Positions 1 through 8,775 of a stretch of 64,000 bases of DNA are shown here, in pieces (the stretch's first letter is position 1; each line of letters starts with the position of its first letter). Under the pieces are notes generated by a model. That model saw only the letters and a list, made by a program, of their open reading frames with translations, ran no database searches and was not told the origin of the DNA. The translations under genes were made by a program, and so were the position numbers. The DNA is from Pagrus major (Eukaryota; Chordata; Actinopteri; Spariformes; Sparidae). Location of the stretch: NCBI RefSeq assembly GCF_040436345.1, contig NC_133223.1, positions 30,181,493 through 30,245,492 on the forward strand, given 5' to 3'.

Positions 1-45
1 CCTTGTGATTAACAACATTAAACTGCTTTCTGTTCATCACAAAAA
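1..45 (+). other. 3' end of an upstream PRR13-like gene copy
   Basis: The first bases match the last part of the 3' UTR of genes A and B: a TTGTGATTAACA block followed by ATTAAA at 17-22 and a TTCATCA stretch where cleavage would be expected. This shows that the tandem gene family continues to the left of the window. No coding sequence of this copy is visible, so its product and integrity are unknown. Confidence 0.6.
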
Positions 46-560
46 AAGTCATTGCCTTGTCTCTTTATTGTCATCTAAAAAAAAATAAAAAATATCCGTA
101 TCAGAAATACTTGATTAAGCCCTGAATGGAATCTGGGTTACAATAGAGTTGCTCCTTCCAGAAAAGAAATGTCACAGTATAATGAAATTGTAAGAAAATA
201 TAAAACTTGAGAACATAATAAATAAGGGTTTGCACAAATAGAAATTTGGTCGAGGGGTTGAATCAGACCTGTGGCCCCTTTGCTGCATGTCATCCTCTCT
301 CTCTCTTCTGGCTTTCCTGTCAACTCTTCAAGCTGTCATGGCAAATAAAGGCACTACAAAGCCTAACAAAATATGCAAAAAAGAAAAAAAAAGTGGCCTT
401 CCTTTGGCTTGCTGAGTGTCTGGAGCGTCACTAATCAATCTATTCTTGTTCTGAGAGATAAAGTCTGTCCTATGCAAGAAATTGAAGGTTTAAAGATCTC
501 ACACAATAGTGTGTAATATTCTGGCTATCCTGTGCCTTTTCCTGAGGTTTCCTCTATCCA
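46..560. repeat. Intergenic; dispersed repeat scrap at about 274-395
   Basis: There is no gene here. Positions 274-395 (CCCTTTGCTGCATGTCATCC, a CT-rich run, then GCAAATAAAGGC) resemble the 3' part of a repeat I recognise as common in teleost genomes. The family name is not assigned. The rest is AT-rich with no recognisable content. Confidence 0.4.
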
Positions 561-574
561 CTGAGGTGATGGGA

Positions 575-690
575 TTGTGATTTTGGGCTGTATAAATAAA
601 ACTGATTCGACTGGACACAATAATGAGCCCTGAGGGACACCACATATGTCAACTTTCCTAGATGTATAGTATCCCAAGAGAAAATTGTTG
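575..690 (-). mobile_element. LINE reverse-transcriptase fragment (decayed)
   Basis: On the minus strand, positions about 655-618 read I-C-G-V-P-Q-G-S-L-L, the conserved GVPQGS block of non-LTR retrotransposon reverse transcriptase. The same block, degraded to GLPEGS, recurs at about 4165-4195 beside a YADD motif. Only a scrap is left, with no open reading frame around it. An L2/CR1-like element is the best guess. Confidence 0.55.
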
Positions 691-1204
691 TCGTTTTAGA
701 TGAGATGTGACCGTCCTTCTTACCCATGTGAACCAGTCACTTCTCAAGCCTTTCCAATAGGATCTTGCCCTTTCACAACGTGTCTATCTTATTTTGTGTT
801 TGGTAGGCCAACACAAAATAACATCAATACCCATAAAATGCACTTCACTGCATTATATGTTCAGGCATACTTTTTGCAACATGCAGTACACAAAATAGTG
901 GCGTTAGAGATATGATTATTCCATAACAAACACAATGGGGCAAAATTATGGACAATATACAGTGCATAAAATAATGAGGCAGTTATCTGTATGGATACAT
1001 ACATTTTTGTATGTGAGCTGTGGTTATGATGGATTGTTGGTATTAATGAAAATAATGAGAGGATGAATATTACATGTGTACTGTGGTGAAGGGATGGGGC
1101 AATGGAATAAGTAAATGCTATTCATTAATGACTTTGCAAAGTAAAATATATATAAAATTTAATAAAACAGAAACAGCATCATTCAAGTTGTTCCCTGATT
1201 AATT

Positions 1205-1470
1205 TTACAGTCCTGTTAAGGAGCTAAGTTCATTGCGAGGATTACAGTGTTACTCAACCTGCAAATATGAAAAAGGGGAACAAATATAAATGTGACATTT
1301 CTTTCTCCTTTCAACATTCAGAGGGGGTAAACTTTTCCTTTTTCACTCTGGATATGTAGCAATGTCATGGTCACTTCAATAGAAAAGAGGAGAGAGGCTT
1401 ATAACACAGTTTTTCCCTGGTACTGTAAAAAGAGGATGCAGTGTTTATTGTGAAATGTGATGTATTGAAA
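1205..1470 (+). repeat. Dispersed repeat, copy 1 of 3
   Basis: The block runs from ACTCAACCTGCAAATATGAA to a TTGTGAAATGTGATG end. It recurs upstream of gene C on the opposite strand (about 14640-14850) and, diverged, inside lss intron 16 (about 25560-25800). The lss copy shows that it is a mobile or dispersed element and not only part of the gene-family duplication. Class unknown. Confidence 0.55.
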
Positions 1471-1834
1471 GTATTGTGATTAATAAGATATGACAGCAGT
1501 GAACATGCATTTTAGATGAGTTACATTTATACTCTTTGAAAACATCTTTAAAAAGACAAGTAAATTGTATGTAAGCTAATGCATGATGCAGGGGTTTACT
1601 ACCAGGGAGTTATTGTGAGCAAAAATTATGATTCGGTTTATTTAATAATTGTTTTTGTTTGTTTTTCAATAAATGTCAATTACAAACACGCACAAAACAA
1701 AACAATTAATTTGCTATTTTACCTATTTTGAGTCCATCTTAACAAATGTTAAGTTTTGCTGTCTTTTCCTTTTAAATACTTTAATAATTTTATTTCTTTT
1801 CTTTTTTTTCTTCTTTTTTTTTAATTTTCAGGTT

Positions 1835-1990
1835 TGTACAGTTGGTTGGACAAAACAAATATTGTGAAAGTGTCACTGGGCTCTGATCAATTCTGATGGC
1901 ATTTCTCAGTATTTCACCAATTTTTACAAAACATGGAGAAAATAATCAGCAGATTAATCCATAACGACAACAATCATTAGTTGCTGTCCT
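1835..1990 (-). mobile_element. hAT-like non-autonomous element fragment
   Basis: Read on the minus strand, this resembles the teleost element that begins GCTGCAACTAATGATT and carries internal landmarks such as CCCAAAGTGAC and TTGTCCAAC. Landmarks here are CAACAATCATTAGTTG near 1968-1983, GTCACTGGG near 1872 and GTTGGTTGGAC near 1840. The same insertion is present at the matching place upstream of C (13610-13935) and, shortened, upstream of B and B', so it predates their duplication. Confidence 0.55.
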
Positions 1991-1994
1991 ATAC

Positions 1995-2195
1995 AAAACA
2001 GTTAAACATAGCTCCACCTCAACCAACTACATTAAAATCCTGCTTTTACATGAATGGTTGAGTAATAACAATGTGATGATATAATGATTATACTTACATA
2101 CGTTTTGAATGCAGGACTTTAGCTTGTAACAGAGTATTTTTACAGAGTAGTATTAATAAATTTACTTAAGGATCTGAGTACTTCCTCCTCCACTG
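1995..2195 (-). mobile_element. hAT-like MITE end abutting the gene A promoter
   Basis: This AT-rich segment contains the landmarks GAGGTGGAGCTA (minus), TTGTAACAGAGTATTTTTAC and TTACTTAAG-GATCTGAGTACTTCC, and ends in CCTCCTCCACTG. That is the inverted-terminus form (CAGTGGNGGAAG...) of a very common teleost hAT-type miniature element. The end at 2195 lies 21 bp upstream of the TATA box, the same spacing as in B and C. Confidence 0.6.
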
Positions 2196-2216
2196 CCTCT
2201 CTGTCCCGTGGCTTCC

Positions 2217-2223
2217 TATAAAA
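2217..2223 (+). promoter_or_regulatory. TATA box and non-coding exon 1 of gene A
   Basis: TATAAAA lies within CTTCCTATAAAAGCAGAG, a core shared with genes B, C and E. Exon 1 would start about 25-30 bp downstream and end at 2272 before GTAAGAAA. It carries no start codon in frame with the protein. Confidence 0.75.
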
Positions 2224-2520
2224 GCAGAGCCAGTTCACTGCTGTCTGTTCATCGCTACTCCAGCATTTCACAGTAAGAAACTTTCTGAGCATGATTACCA
2301 CAAAATATCTGCATGTGCCTATCACTTTGTGTGAAGTGATTGATCGATCATCTTGTATTTCCTATGTTAACTGTATTGCATTATTCATGTCTTTATCAGA
2401 GAGACGTATCCTACTGATCTGTATATACAAACATTGGTGACATGGTTTTCTCATATTAAGATGGTGTTTGTTTGTTTGCTTCTTTCATTTCAGCGTTTGG
2501 ATCTCTTCTGAACTTCCAAA

Positions 2521-2802
2521 ATGCACCCAGGTAAAAAACTCACGTGTTGTAACTGTACTATTATTATGTTAGGAGCAAACTGACATCATGTCTTTACAAA
2601 GAAACAAACAATGTTGATTCCCACTCCTTTTGTTTGACCAGGAATGCCCAGAGCAATGCCACAGGTATGCCCTCCAGGTCCATACTATCCTAAACCCAAT
2701 GGTACATACCAACCTCAAATTGCTATATGCCCACCTCACCCAGGTCCATACCCTACTCCTCCTTCATTTGGTCCATGTCCAATGGGACCAGTGTGGCAAT
2801 AA
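2521..2802 (+). CDS. Gene A: short Pro-rich PRR13-like protein, tail lost
   Basis: Coding exons are 2521-2530 and 2642-2802, giving 56 aa. Exon 2 starts at 2494 after TTTCATTTCAG, and its ATG is the first in the mRNA. The junction falls in phase 1 within a Gly codon, as in all family members. The product starts MHPGMPRAMPQ, is rich in Pro, Tyr and Cys (CPPGPYYPKPNG, ICPPHPGPYP), and ends GPVWQ with TAA two bases before the conserved splice donor at 2805. It has no His-rich section, no CHKK motif and no Ser/Asp tail, which longer relatives carry. The last exon (from 3012) is therefore 3' UTR. No signal peptide or membrane segment is seen. It could be a functional short paralogue or a decaying copy; the intact promoter, splice sites and polyadenylation signal favour transcription. 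Function unknown. Confidence 0.6.
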
Positions 2803-3011
2803 GGGTAAGACCCAGTTGAGTCACTGATGAATATAAAGTGCAAACTTATTTGTCAGCTAAAACTAATGCAGTCTACTACAAGAGTCCAGCATTAAATCCT
2901 CCCTTCATGAAGGTTATAATGTTAAGTTTTTGTTGAAACTTAATTAACCAACTAATTGACGTGTTTTTAGTAAATTAAATGTTAATGTTTGTCTCTACTG
3001 TCGTCCTCCAG

Positions 3012-3240
3012 CAGCTCTTGCAGCTCTGATGAGATGAACATGTCCGAATGGGAGGAGAAACAAGACCAGTTTCCACCTGGAAACCTTCATCCTGCTTCCT
3101 TTAATGATAGTAATCAGTTTATTTGACCACCTGTATTTTGAAGCATGTGTTTCATGTGACCCTCTGTATGCTTTTGAATTAGACACTGATCAAAATGGTT
3201 CCTTTGTGATTAACAGCATTAAACTGTTTTCTGTTCATCA
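3012..3240 (+). terminator. Gene A last exon (non-coding) and polyadenylation signal
   Basis: The acceptor is CTCCAG ending at 3011. In genes C-F the acceptor TAG lies directly before TCCTC (two conserved bases upstream of the CCAG); here that TAG reads TCG, so the exon is expected to start about 9 bases later. ATTAAA at 3218-3223 is the probable polyadenylation signal, in a block also seen in gene B and at the left window edge. Confidence 0.65.
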
Positions 3241-3728
3241 CCAATGCAAGTCATCTCTTTATTTGTATTTTCTTACCTTACTGGCTAAATTTGTCTAAAA
3301 ATTAAATATTAAATCATTCATAAAGCAAAACTGATTTGCTGGTTCTAGCTTCTTGAGTGACAGTCTGTCTGGTTTTGACAGTTTTTCTCTTTTATATCAT
3401 TGTAAATTGAACATCTTGGGGTATTTGACTTCTTGTTCAACTCAACTAAATCTCTCCAGAGGTCACCTTGGACTCTATAAACTTGTGATATGCAATTTTA
3501 ACATTTCTCTGACATTTAGTAGCCATGACAGCTAACAAATTGATCAAACACAAGAGACAGGATTGACGGATAATAAAATGATAGTTGCAGCTATGACCTT
3601 TATGTATATCTTTTTTTATCCTTAGGAATTTGACACACAACAAAACAACTTGAGCCAGGAAAGAAAGAGCAGACTACCAAGGCCTCTTATCTAGTTCATC
3701 TTTGACTACTGACTTGAATACTGAAAAT

Positions 3729-3742
3729 GGCGCCCCCTGGTG
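3729..3742 (-). promoter_or_regulatory. CTCF-like motif downstream of gene A
   Basis: GGCGCCCCCTGGTG is the reverse complement of the CTCF core CACCAGGGGGCGCC. An identical 14-mer lies at the corresponding place downstream of gene B (9276-9289). Motif match only; binding is inferred. Confidence 0.5.
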
Positions 3743-3849
3743 TGAGATCATAAATAGCAGGGGGAAATAAGGCGATTGTTAATAAATGTGCATGAAAAGT
3801 CACGTAGAACTTCTGTATGTAACGAAAGTAACAATATTACAATTTGATA

Positions 3850-4215
3850 TGTAGTAGTAGTAGCAGTAGTAGTAGTAGTAGTTTCAGGATTCAGTTTTAG
3901 GTACAACTGTGTGTCATCAGCGTAACTATGATAACATAAATTTTATTTGCAGAGTAACGTACAAACCAAAGTGCAGTGGAACCAATAAAGTCCACGAAAG
4001 TAACAATATAATATCAACAACTCTGTCACAATATAACAACAAAATAATAACAATATAATAATTTGATATGTAGTAGTGGTACAACTGTGTGTCATCAGCG
4101 TAACTATGATAACATAAATTTTATTTGCAGAGTAACGTACAAACCAAAGTGCAGTGGAACCAACAATGAGCCCTCAGGGAGCCCACATATAATGTCCACC
4201 TTCCTGGATGTATAA
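3850..4215 (-). mobile_element. LINE reverse-transcriptase fragment, internally duplicated
   Basis: On the minus strand, 3929-3905 and 4107-4083 read C-Y-H-S-Y-A-D-D-T, the catalytic YADD block of a non-LTR reverse transcriptase. About 4195-4165 reads a degraded GVPQGS block. The stretch 3901-3985 is repeated almost exactly at 4079-4163, an offset of 178 bp, so YADD occurs twice. Short TAG-repeat and AT-rich insertions separate the copies. Non-functional remnant, L2/CR1-like. Confidence 0.65.
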
Positions 4216-4685
4216 TTCCCAAGAAAATAGTGTATTATGGCAAGTCTATTGTCACGATTTACTTGTCAGTCCTGTTCAGTACCCGAAGAAGAAGAAGAAG
4301 AAGAAATAAACATGTCCCTCATATACAGTACGTCATCAGTTGATGTTGATGGTGTTTACGTTACGGACATTTCCAACATGGCGTCTTCCGCTGTGCTGAT
4401 TTCTCTTGTGTTACTGTGGCAGTTTCTCGCTATCAATCAAATCAAAGAACACTGCTTCGTAACAGGGTGCTAACGTTATCAGTTTTTGATTTAATTACTT
4501 TATTGATAGAGTGAAGTTGTGAATGAAATTATGAGCTTCATCTCACTGCCACCATCTTCTTTATGAGGATTTTAAAGGATTGTTCCATTTCACAGGGGGA
4601 GATTTCAATCATAACCCCTTGTTACTCTTTTCTTTGGGGCAAGGGGGCATTTGAAAATAAGGGAAGGGGTAATAGTTGGAACAGG
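4216..4685. other. Intergenic, no gene seen
   Basis: Unique-looking sequence with a short GAA run (4283-4306). An open stretch of 78 codons at 4237-4473 has no recognisable protein features or splice context and is treated as chance. Confidence 0.4.
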
Positions 4686-4689
4686 GATC

Positions 4690-5035
4690 TTTCTTGATTT
4701 CTCATTCGAGACTCGACTCCTGAAAGACGCAACTAAACTTGAGACTTGAGTCACCGAAGACAAGGGACTTAAGGCTTGAGTCCTAAAAGACTTTTGAGAC
4801 TTTCCTCCCTGAAGAATTGTTTTCAGACTTTGATCCCAAAGGCCTGACTTCCGACTTGACTCCTTAAGGAACCGGCTTGATATTTGAGACTTGACTCCTG
4901 AAAGACAAGACTGAACTTGAGACTTGACTCACCAAAGACTGGACTTGAGACTCGAGGCTTGAGTCCTCAAAGACTGGGCTTGTCATTTGAGACTTGACTT
5001 TCTAAAGTTTTGCCCCTATAAAGATGTGACTTGAC
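4690..5035 (+). repeat. ACTTGA-type degenerate minisatellite (upstream of gene B)
   Basis: Imperfect units of about 20-40 bp repeat the theme GAGACTTGACTCC-TGAAAGAC. The same theme occurs upstream of gene C on the opposite strand (14195-14620) and upstream of gene D (29998-30500), each time in the orientation of the neighbouring gene. Confidence 0.65.
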
Positions 5036-5124
5036 TAACTACTTTCATTACTCCCAGATATCCTCGCTGACTATTATTATGTTATCAAGTCTGTGACCAC
5101 TACAAAATGTTAAAGGATGGTTCA

Positions 5125-5283
5125 ATTTTCTTGATTTGTGAACACAGGACAGCATCACACATCTAATTAGAAGATACACCTTCAAAAGTTTTGGTTTCTT
5201 GGTTACTCTTGGTTTTAATAATTAGACTTTTGTATTTTAACTCTCTTAATGGTTTCTGAAGTTTGAGAAATACGAAGAAGAAG

Positions 5284-5315
<32 letters not shown>

Positions 5316-5515
5316 GAAGAACAAGAACAAGATCTAAAACGTTCTGCATTTTGAGAGTGTTACAACACAGGTATCGACACACTCACACTCCCACACTGTA
5401 CTCCCACCAGCAGCAAATACACTTGAGAAACAGTGAAAGATCATCAGAGTTCAAGTCAGAGTCAGGACTCACAACAGTTCAAGTAAATGATACAAGTTCA
5501 AGTCAGTGGCACGGA
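5125..5515 (+). repeat. Duplicated block, copy 1, with GAA microsatellite
   Basis: The block from ATTTTCTTGATTTGTG through the GAA run (5274-5312) and the CACACTGTACTCCCACCAGC stretch is repeated at 6235-6580 about 1.07-1.11 kb downstream. It reads as a tandem segmental duplication between genes A and B. Glu-rich or Leu-rich open frames across the GAA runs are microsatellite artefacts. Confidence 0.75.
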
Positions 5516-5859
5516 CACTGATGTTCTGATGAGGGTAAAAGAGTTGGGTGACCCGCAGGCAAAGATCGAAGGAGACTTATCACATGGCAATTGTTTCAAG
5601 CAAAAATGCAAAGCTTTTGTCTGCAAGATTTGACGTCTTAAGTAAAGTGAATATCTGTGAGTGTTTTGGTTGTACGGAACAAGCTATTTGAATACAGCAA
5701 CTGAGGCAAATAACACTTTTGGTTTGTAGACTGTCAGAAAATGAATTGGCTATTTTAACTATTTTGATAATCATTTGTCACTTTGTATGTATCCAGCCTA
5801 AAAAATGTCATGGTTTGCTGCTGATTTTTTAAAATACATTAAAAAAAAAAAGGATTCTT

Positions 5860-6238
5860 ATTTTCAGGTTTGCACAATTGGTTGGACAACACATGACACA
5901 CTTTTACTTTTAATACTTTTTAAGTACATTTTCCTGATTATACTTACATACATGTTCAATACAGGAGTTTGACTTGTAACAGAGTATTTTTACAAAGTGG
6001 TACTAGTACTTTTACTTAAGTAAAGGATCTGAGTACTTCCTCTTCCACTGCCAGGGTCCTGATCCAATTGATCATTTACATTCAAACTACCTCTCAGAAG
6101 TTTGGGGTCAGTTAGAAATGTCCTCATTTTTGAAAGAAAAGCATAAATGTTTTAAAATTTACTTGACGGACTAATTGATATGTTTTTAGTGAACAAAAAG
6201 TCAATGTTTGTCTCTTCTGTCGTCCTCCAGCAGCATTT
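5860..6238 (+). pseudogene. B': decayed family copy (promoter flank joined to last-exon start)
   Basis: Positions 5863-6050 match the flank just upstream of the B promoter (7122-7306), including the hAT end TTCCTCTTCCACTG, but no TATA core follows. After about 100 bp holding a Tc1-like terminal scrap (6090-6150, around AAGTTTGGGGTCAGTTAGAAA), 6158-6238 matches the end of intron 3 and the start of exon 4 in genes A and B (ATGTTTGTCTC then TGTCGTCCTCCAGCAGC). Exons 1-3 and the core promoter are gone. This is a deleted gene-family copy with no coding capacity. Confidence 0.6.
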
Positions 6239-6580
6239 TCTTGATTTGTGAACACAGGACAGCATCACACAGCCTCTTGATTTTAATAATTAGACTTTTG
6301 GATTTTAATTCTCTTAAATGTTTCTGAAGTTTGAGAAATACGAAGAAGAAGAAGAAGAAGAAGAAGAAGAAGAAGAAGAAGAAGAAGAAGAAGAAGAAAT
6401 AAAAAAGTTCTGCATTTTGAGAGTGTTACAACACAGGTATCGACACACTCATGCTCCCACACTGTACTCCCACCAGCAGCAAATACACTTGAGAAACAGT
6501 GAAAGATCATCAGAGTTCAAGTCAGTCAGGACTCACAACAGTTCAAATAAATGATACAAGTTCAAGTCAATGACACTGAC
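6235..6580 (+). repeat. Duplicated block, copy 2, with long GAA microsatellite
   Basis: Second copy of the 5125-5515 block. The GAA run here (6342-6398) is longer than in copy 1. One end abuts the B' exon-4 remnant, so one duplication breakpoint lies at about 6235. Confidence 0.75.
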
Positions 6581-6599
6581 ACTTATGTTCACATCTCCA

Positions 6600-7037
6600 A
6601 TTGCTTTAATTTATTGATATGCAAGCATAGTGAATCTGCTTTTCTTACCAACAGCACCTTCAACTTTTAGCGTGTTTTGGTTGTATGAAAAAAGCAATTT
6701 TGATACATCATCACAGGCTGAGAGAAATTAAGAGATATTTGAAAAAGTATTTTGGATGTTTTTCAATAAACTTCAAAAGTATTGAAATGTCAGTACACAT
6801 CGATATTTTATATTAAAAGTTATGATAGTCATGATAACACTAATATAGACTTTTGCTTGCTTACAGAGTAATAAGGTTTTGAAATGTTTGGACACAACCG
6901 AAGCAAATAACACTTTTAGTTCATAGACTGTCAGAAAATGAATTGGCTATTTAAACTATTTTGATAATAGTTTGTCATTCTTTATGTATCCAGTTTAACA
7001 CATGTAAAGAATTGCTGCTGTTCCTTTAAAGTACTTG

Positions 7038-7118
<81 letters not shown>

Positions 7119-7195
7119 TTTTCAGGTTTGCACAATTGGTCGGACAACACATGGAGTACTTTTATTTTTAATACTTTAAGTACATTTTCCTGATA
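6600..7195. repeat. Gene B upstream flank with hAT-derived pieces and a TA microsatellite
   Basis: About 6900-7020 repeats 5710-5800 (CAAATAACACTTTTAGTT, then GAAAATGAATTGGCTATT). A pure TA dinucleotide run occupies about 7039-7113. The sequence that follows (TTTTCAGGTTTGCACAATTG) equals 5862-5881 in B' and resembles 1826-1845 in A. These are remnants of the hAT-like insertion shared by A, B and B'. No gene is visible. Confidence 0.55.
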
Positions 7196-7306
7196 ATACT
7201 TACATACATGTTCAATGTAGGAGTTTGACTTGTAACAGAGTATTTTTACAGAGTGGTACCAGTACTTTTACTTAAGTAAAGGATCTGAGTACTTCCTCCT
7301 CCACTG
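7196..7306 (-). mobile_element. hAT-like MITE end abutting the gene B promoter
   Basis: Same terminal segment as at 1995-2195, ending CCTCCTCCACTG at 7306. The TATA box begins at 7328, leaving exactly 21 bp between element end and TATA as in A and C. Confidence 0.6.
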
Positions 7307-7327
7307 CCTGTCCGCCCTGTGGCTTCC

Positions 7328-7334
7328 TATAAAA
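7328..7334 (+). promoter_or_regulatory. TATA box and non-coding exon 1 of gene B
   Basis: CTTCCTATAAAAGCAGAG core. Exon 1 is expected at about 7355-7382, ending in CACTCA before GTAAGTTC, the same donor context as genes C and E. Confidence 0.78.
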
Positions 7335-7657
7335 GCAGAGCCAGTTCGCTGCTGTGTCAGTGAATCTGCACTCCAGCACTCAGTAAGTTCACTAGTAGCT
7401 CTCTGGGCATAATTATATGATGTAATTGCAAAATGTAATACTTCTGACCTGCATTGCCTGTTTTCTAATATTTAACAAATACGCTGTCTTTTCCACAGTG
7501 GACTGAAGATGCTTTCTTTCTACAAAATATAGCATTTTATGTTATACAACGGCTTTAATCTGCATTTGTGTAAAAATATGTTCTTATTTTTCTCATGTTA
7601 AATGGGTGTTGTTTGCATCTTTCATTTCAGCGTTTGGATCTGATCTGAAATTCAAAA

Positions 7658-8086
7658 ATGTACGGCTACAGCGGCGCTAACTCAGGTAAAGAAGTCAAAT
7701 GCAGTAACATTTTTTTGTTACTTTTCACTTTCACTAAAACTCCGTCCTCGTCCTTTTTGTCAAACGTTCTTCACTGAATTTTAAGGAGCAAATTTACATC
7801 AAGTTTATACACAGAAAAAGAGAAAATGATGAGCCTCCTCCCTTTTGTTTGACTAGGTAACCAAGGAATGCCCAGATACCCTGGAGCATACCCAGGAGCA
7901 CCAATACCAGGAGCACCAATACCAGGAGCACCAATGCCAGGAGCACCAATGCCAGGAGCACCAATGCCAGGAGCACCAATGCCAGGAGTACCAATACAAG
8001 GAGGAATGCCTGGAAGAATGCCTGGAGGAATGCCTGGAGGAATGCCTGGAGGAATGCCTGGAGGACCAGTGCCTCGGAGGTTTTGA
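7658..8086 (+). CDS. Gene B: PGAPM/GGMPG-repeat PRR13-like protein, tail lost
   Basis: Coding exons are 7658-7685 and 7857-8086 (85 aa). Exon 2 starts at 7631 after TTTCATTTCAG. It encodes MYGYSGANS and joins in phase 1 through a Gly codon to exon 3, which starts [11 protein letters not shown]. Residues about 21-54 are five-residue PGAP[IM] repeats (15-bp DNA units), and about 58-79 are GGMPG repeats (12-bp units). The protein ends P-R-R-F with TGA 26 bases before the conserved donor at 8113, so the CHKK motif and Ser/Asp tail of the family are absent and exon 4 (from 8526) is non-coding. No signal peptide is seen. Fully spliced gene structure, TATA box and polyadenylation signal support expression. 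Function unknown; the repeats suggest a disordered or extended protein. Confidence 0.68.
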
Positions 8087-8525
8087 TATCACTCGGGTCC
8101 TGAGCAGTAAAGGTAAGATCCAGTTGATTTACTGATAAATGTACAATGCAAATCATTGAATGTTTATTGTACCAAAGTTAATACTGAGCGTCGGTCCACT
8201 GGCAATCGGTAACAGTTACATTTAAGTCTCATTAATTTCACGTATGCGATAAATCAAACTAGTTAGCTAGTAAAATGTTATTTGAAATAGTTTATTCTGT
8301 TCTCTTTTTACATTTATTTCTTTTTCCAGTCAGGCAATACACTAAGTTGTCAGTTTATTAGATCCACCAGCTAAAACTAATGCAGTCTAATACAAGAGCC
8401 CTGCTATAAATCCTCCCTTAATGAAGGTCATAATGTTCAGTTTTTGGTGAAATCTAATCAATAGACTAAGTGACATGTTTTTAGTGTATTAAAATTCAAT
8501 GTTTGTCTCTGCTGTCGTTCTCCAG

Positions 8526-8775
8526 CAGCTCCTGCAGCAGCGCCTCTGAACAGATGAAGATGTCTGAATGGGAGGAGAAACAATACCATTTTCCTCCGGA
8601 CACCTTCATCCTGCTTCCTTTAATGAAAATAATCAGTTAATTTAACCACCTACCTTTTAAATCATGTTTTTTGTGCAACATACTATGCTTTTGATGATTT
8701 AGACACTGATTATAATTGTTCCCTTGTGATTAACAACATTAAACTGCTTTTCGCTCATCATTAAAGCAACAGTGC
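8526..8775 (+). terminator. Gene B last exon (non-coding) and polyadenylation signal
   Basis: The acceptor is CTCCAG ending at 8525, with the ancestral TAG acceptor again changed to TCG. ATTAAA is at 8738-8743 in the same TTGTGATTAACAACATTAAA context as at the left window edge. Confidence 0.65.

Larger units (their letters stand above)
800..2272 (+). repeat. Upstream duplication shared with gene C (inverted)
   Basis: Landmarks in the gene A upstream region recur in inverted order upstream of gene C. The ATGCACTTCACTGC motif (839-852) pairs with 15365-15378. ACACAAAATAGTGG (888-901) pairs with about 15260-15275. The 1225-1460 block pairs with 14640-14850, and GCTCCACCTCAAC (2010-2022) pairs with about 13580-13595. 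Gene A and at least 1.4 kb of its 5' flank were therefore duplicated and inverted to give C, or the reverse. Besides the repeats listed separately, no gene is visible in this stretch. Confidence 0.6.

Noticed and set aside
2521-3240. Gene A as a plain pseudogene
   Set aside because: The frame is short but uninterrupted through the splice, with intact TATA box, splice sites and polyadenylation signal. Gene B shows the same tail loss, so a short functional form is at least as likely.
6283-6554. Poly-Glu (plus) and poly-Leu (minus) open frames
   Set aside because: Pure GAA microsatellite in a duplicated non-coding block.
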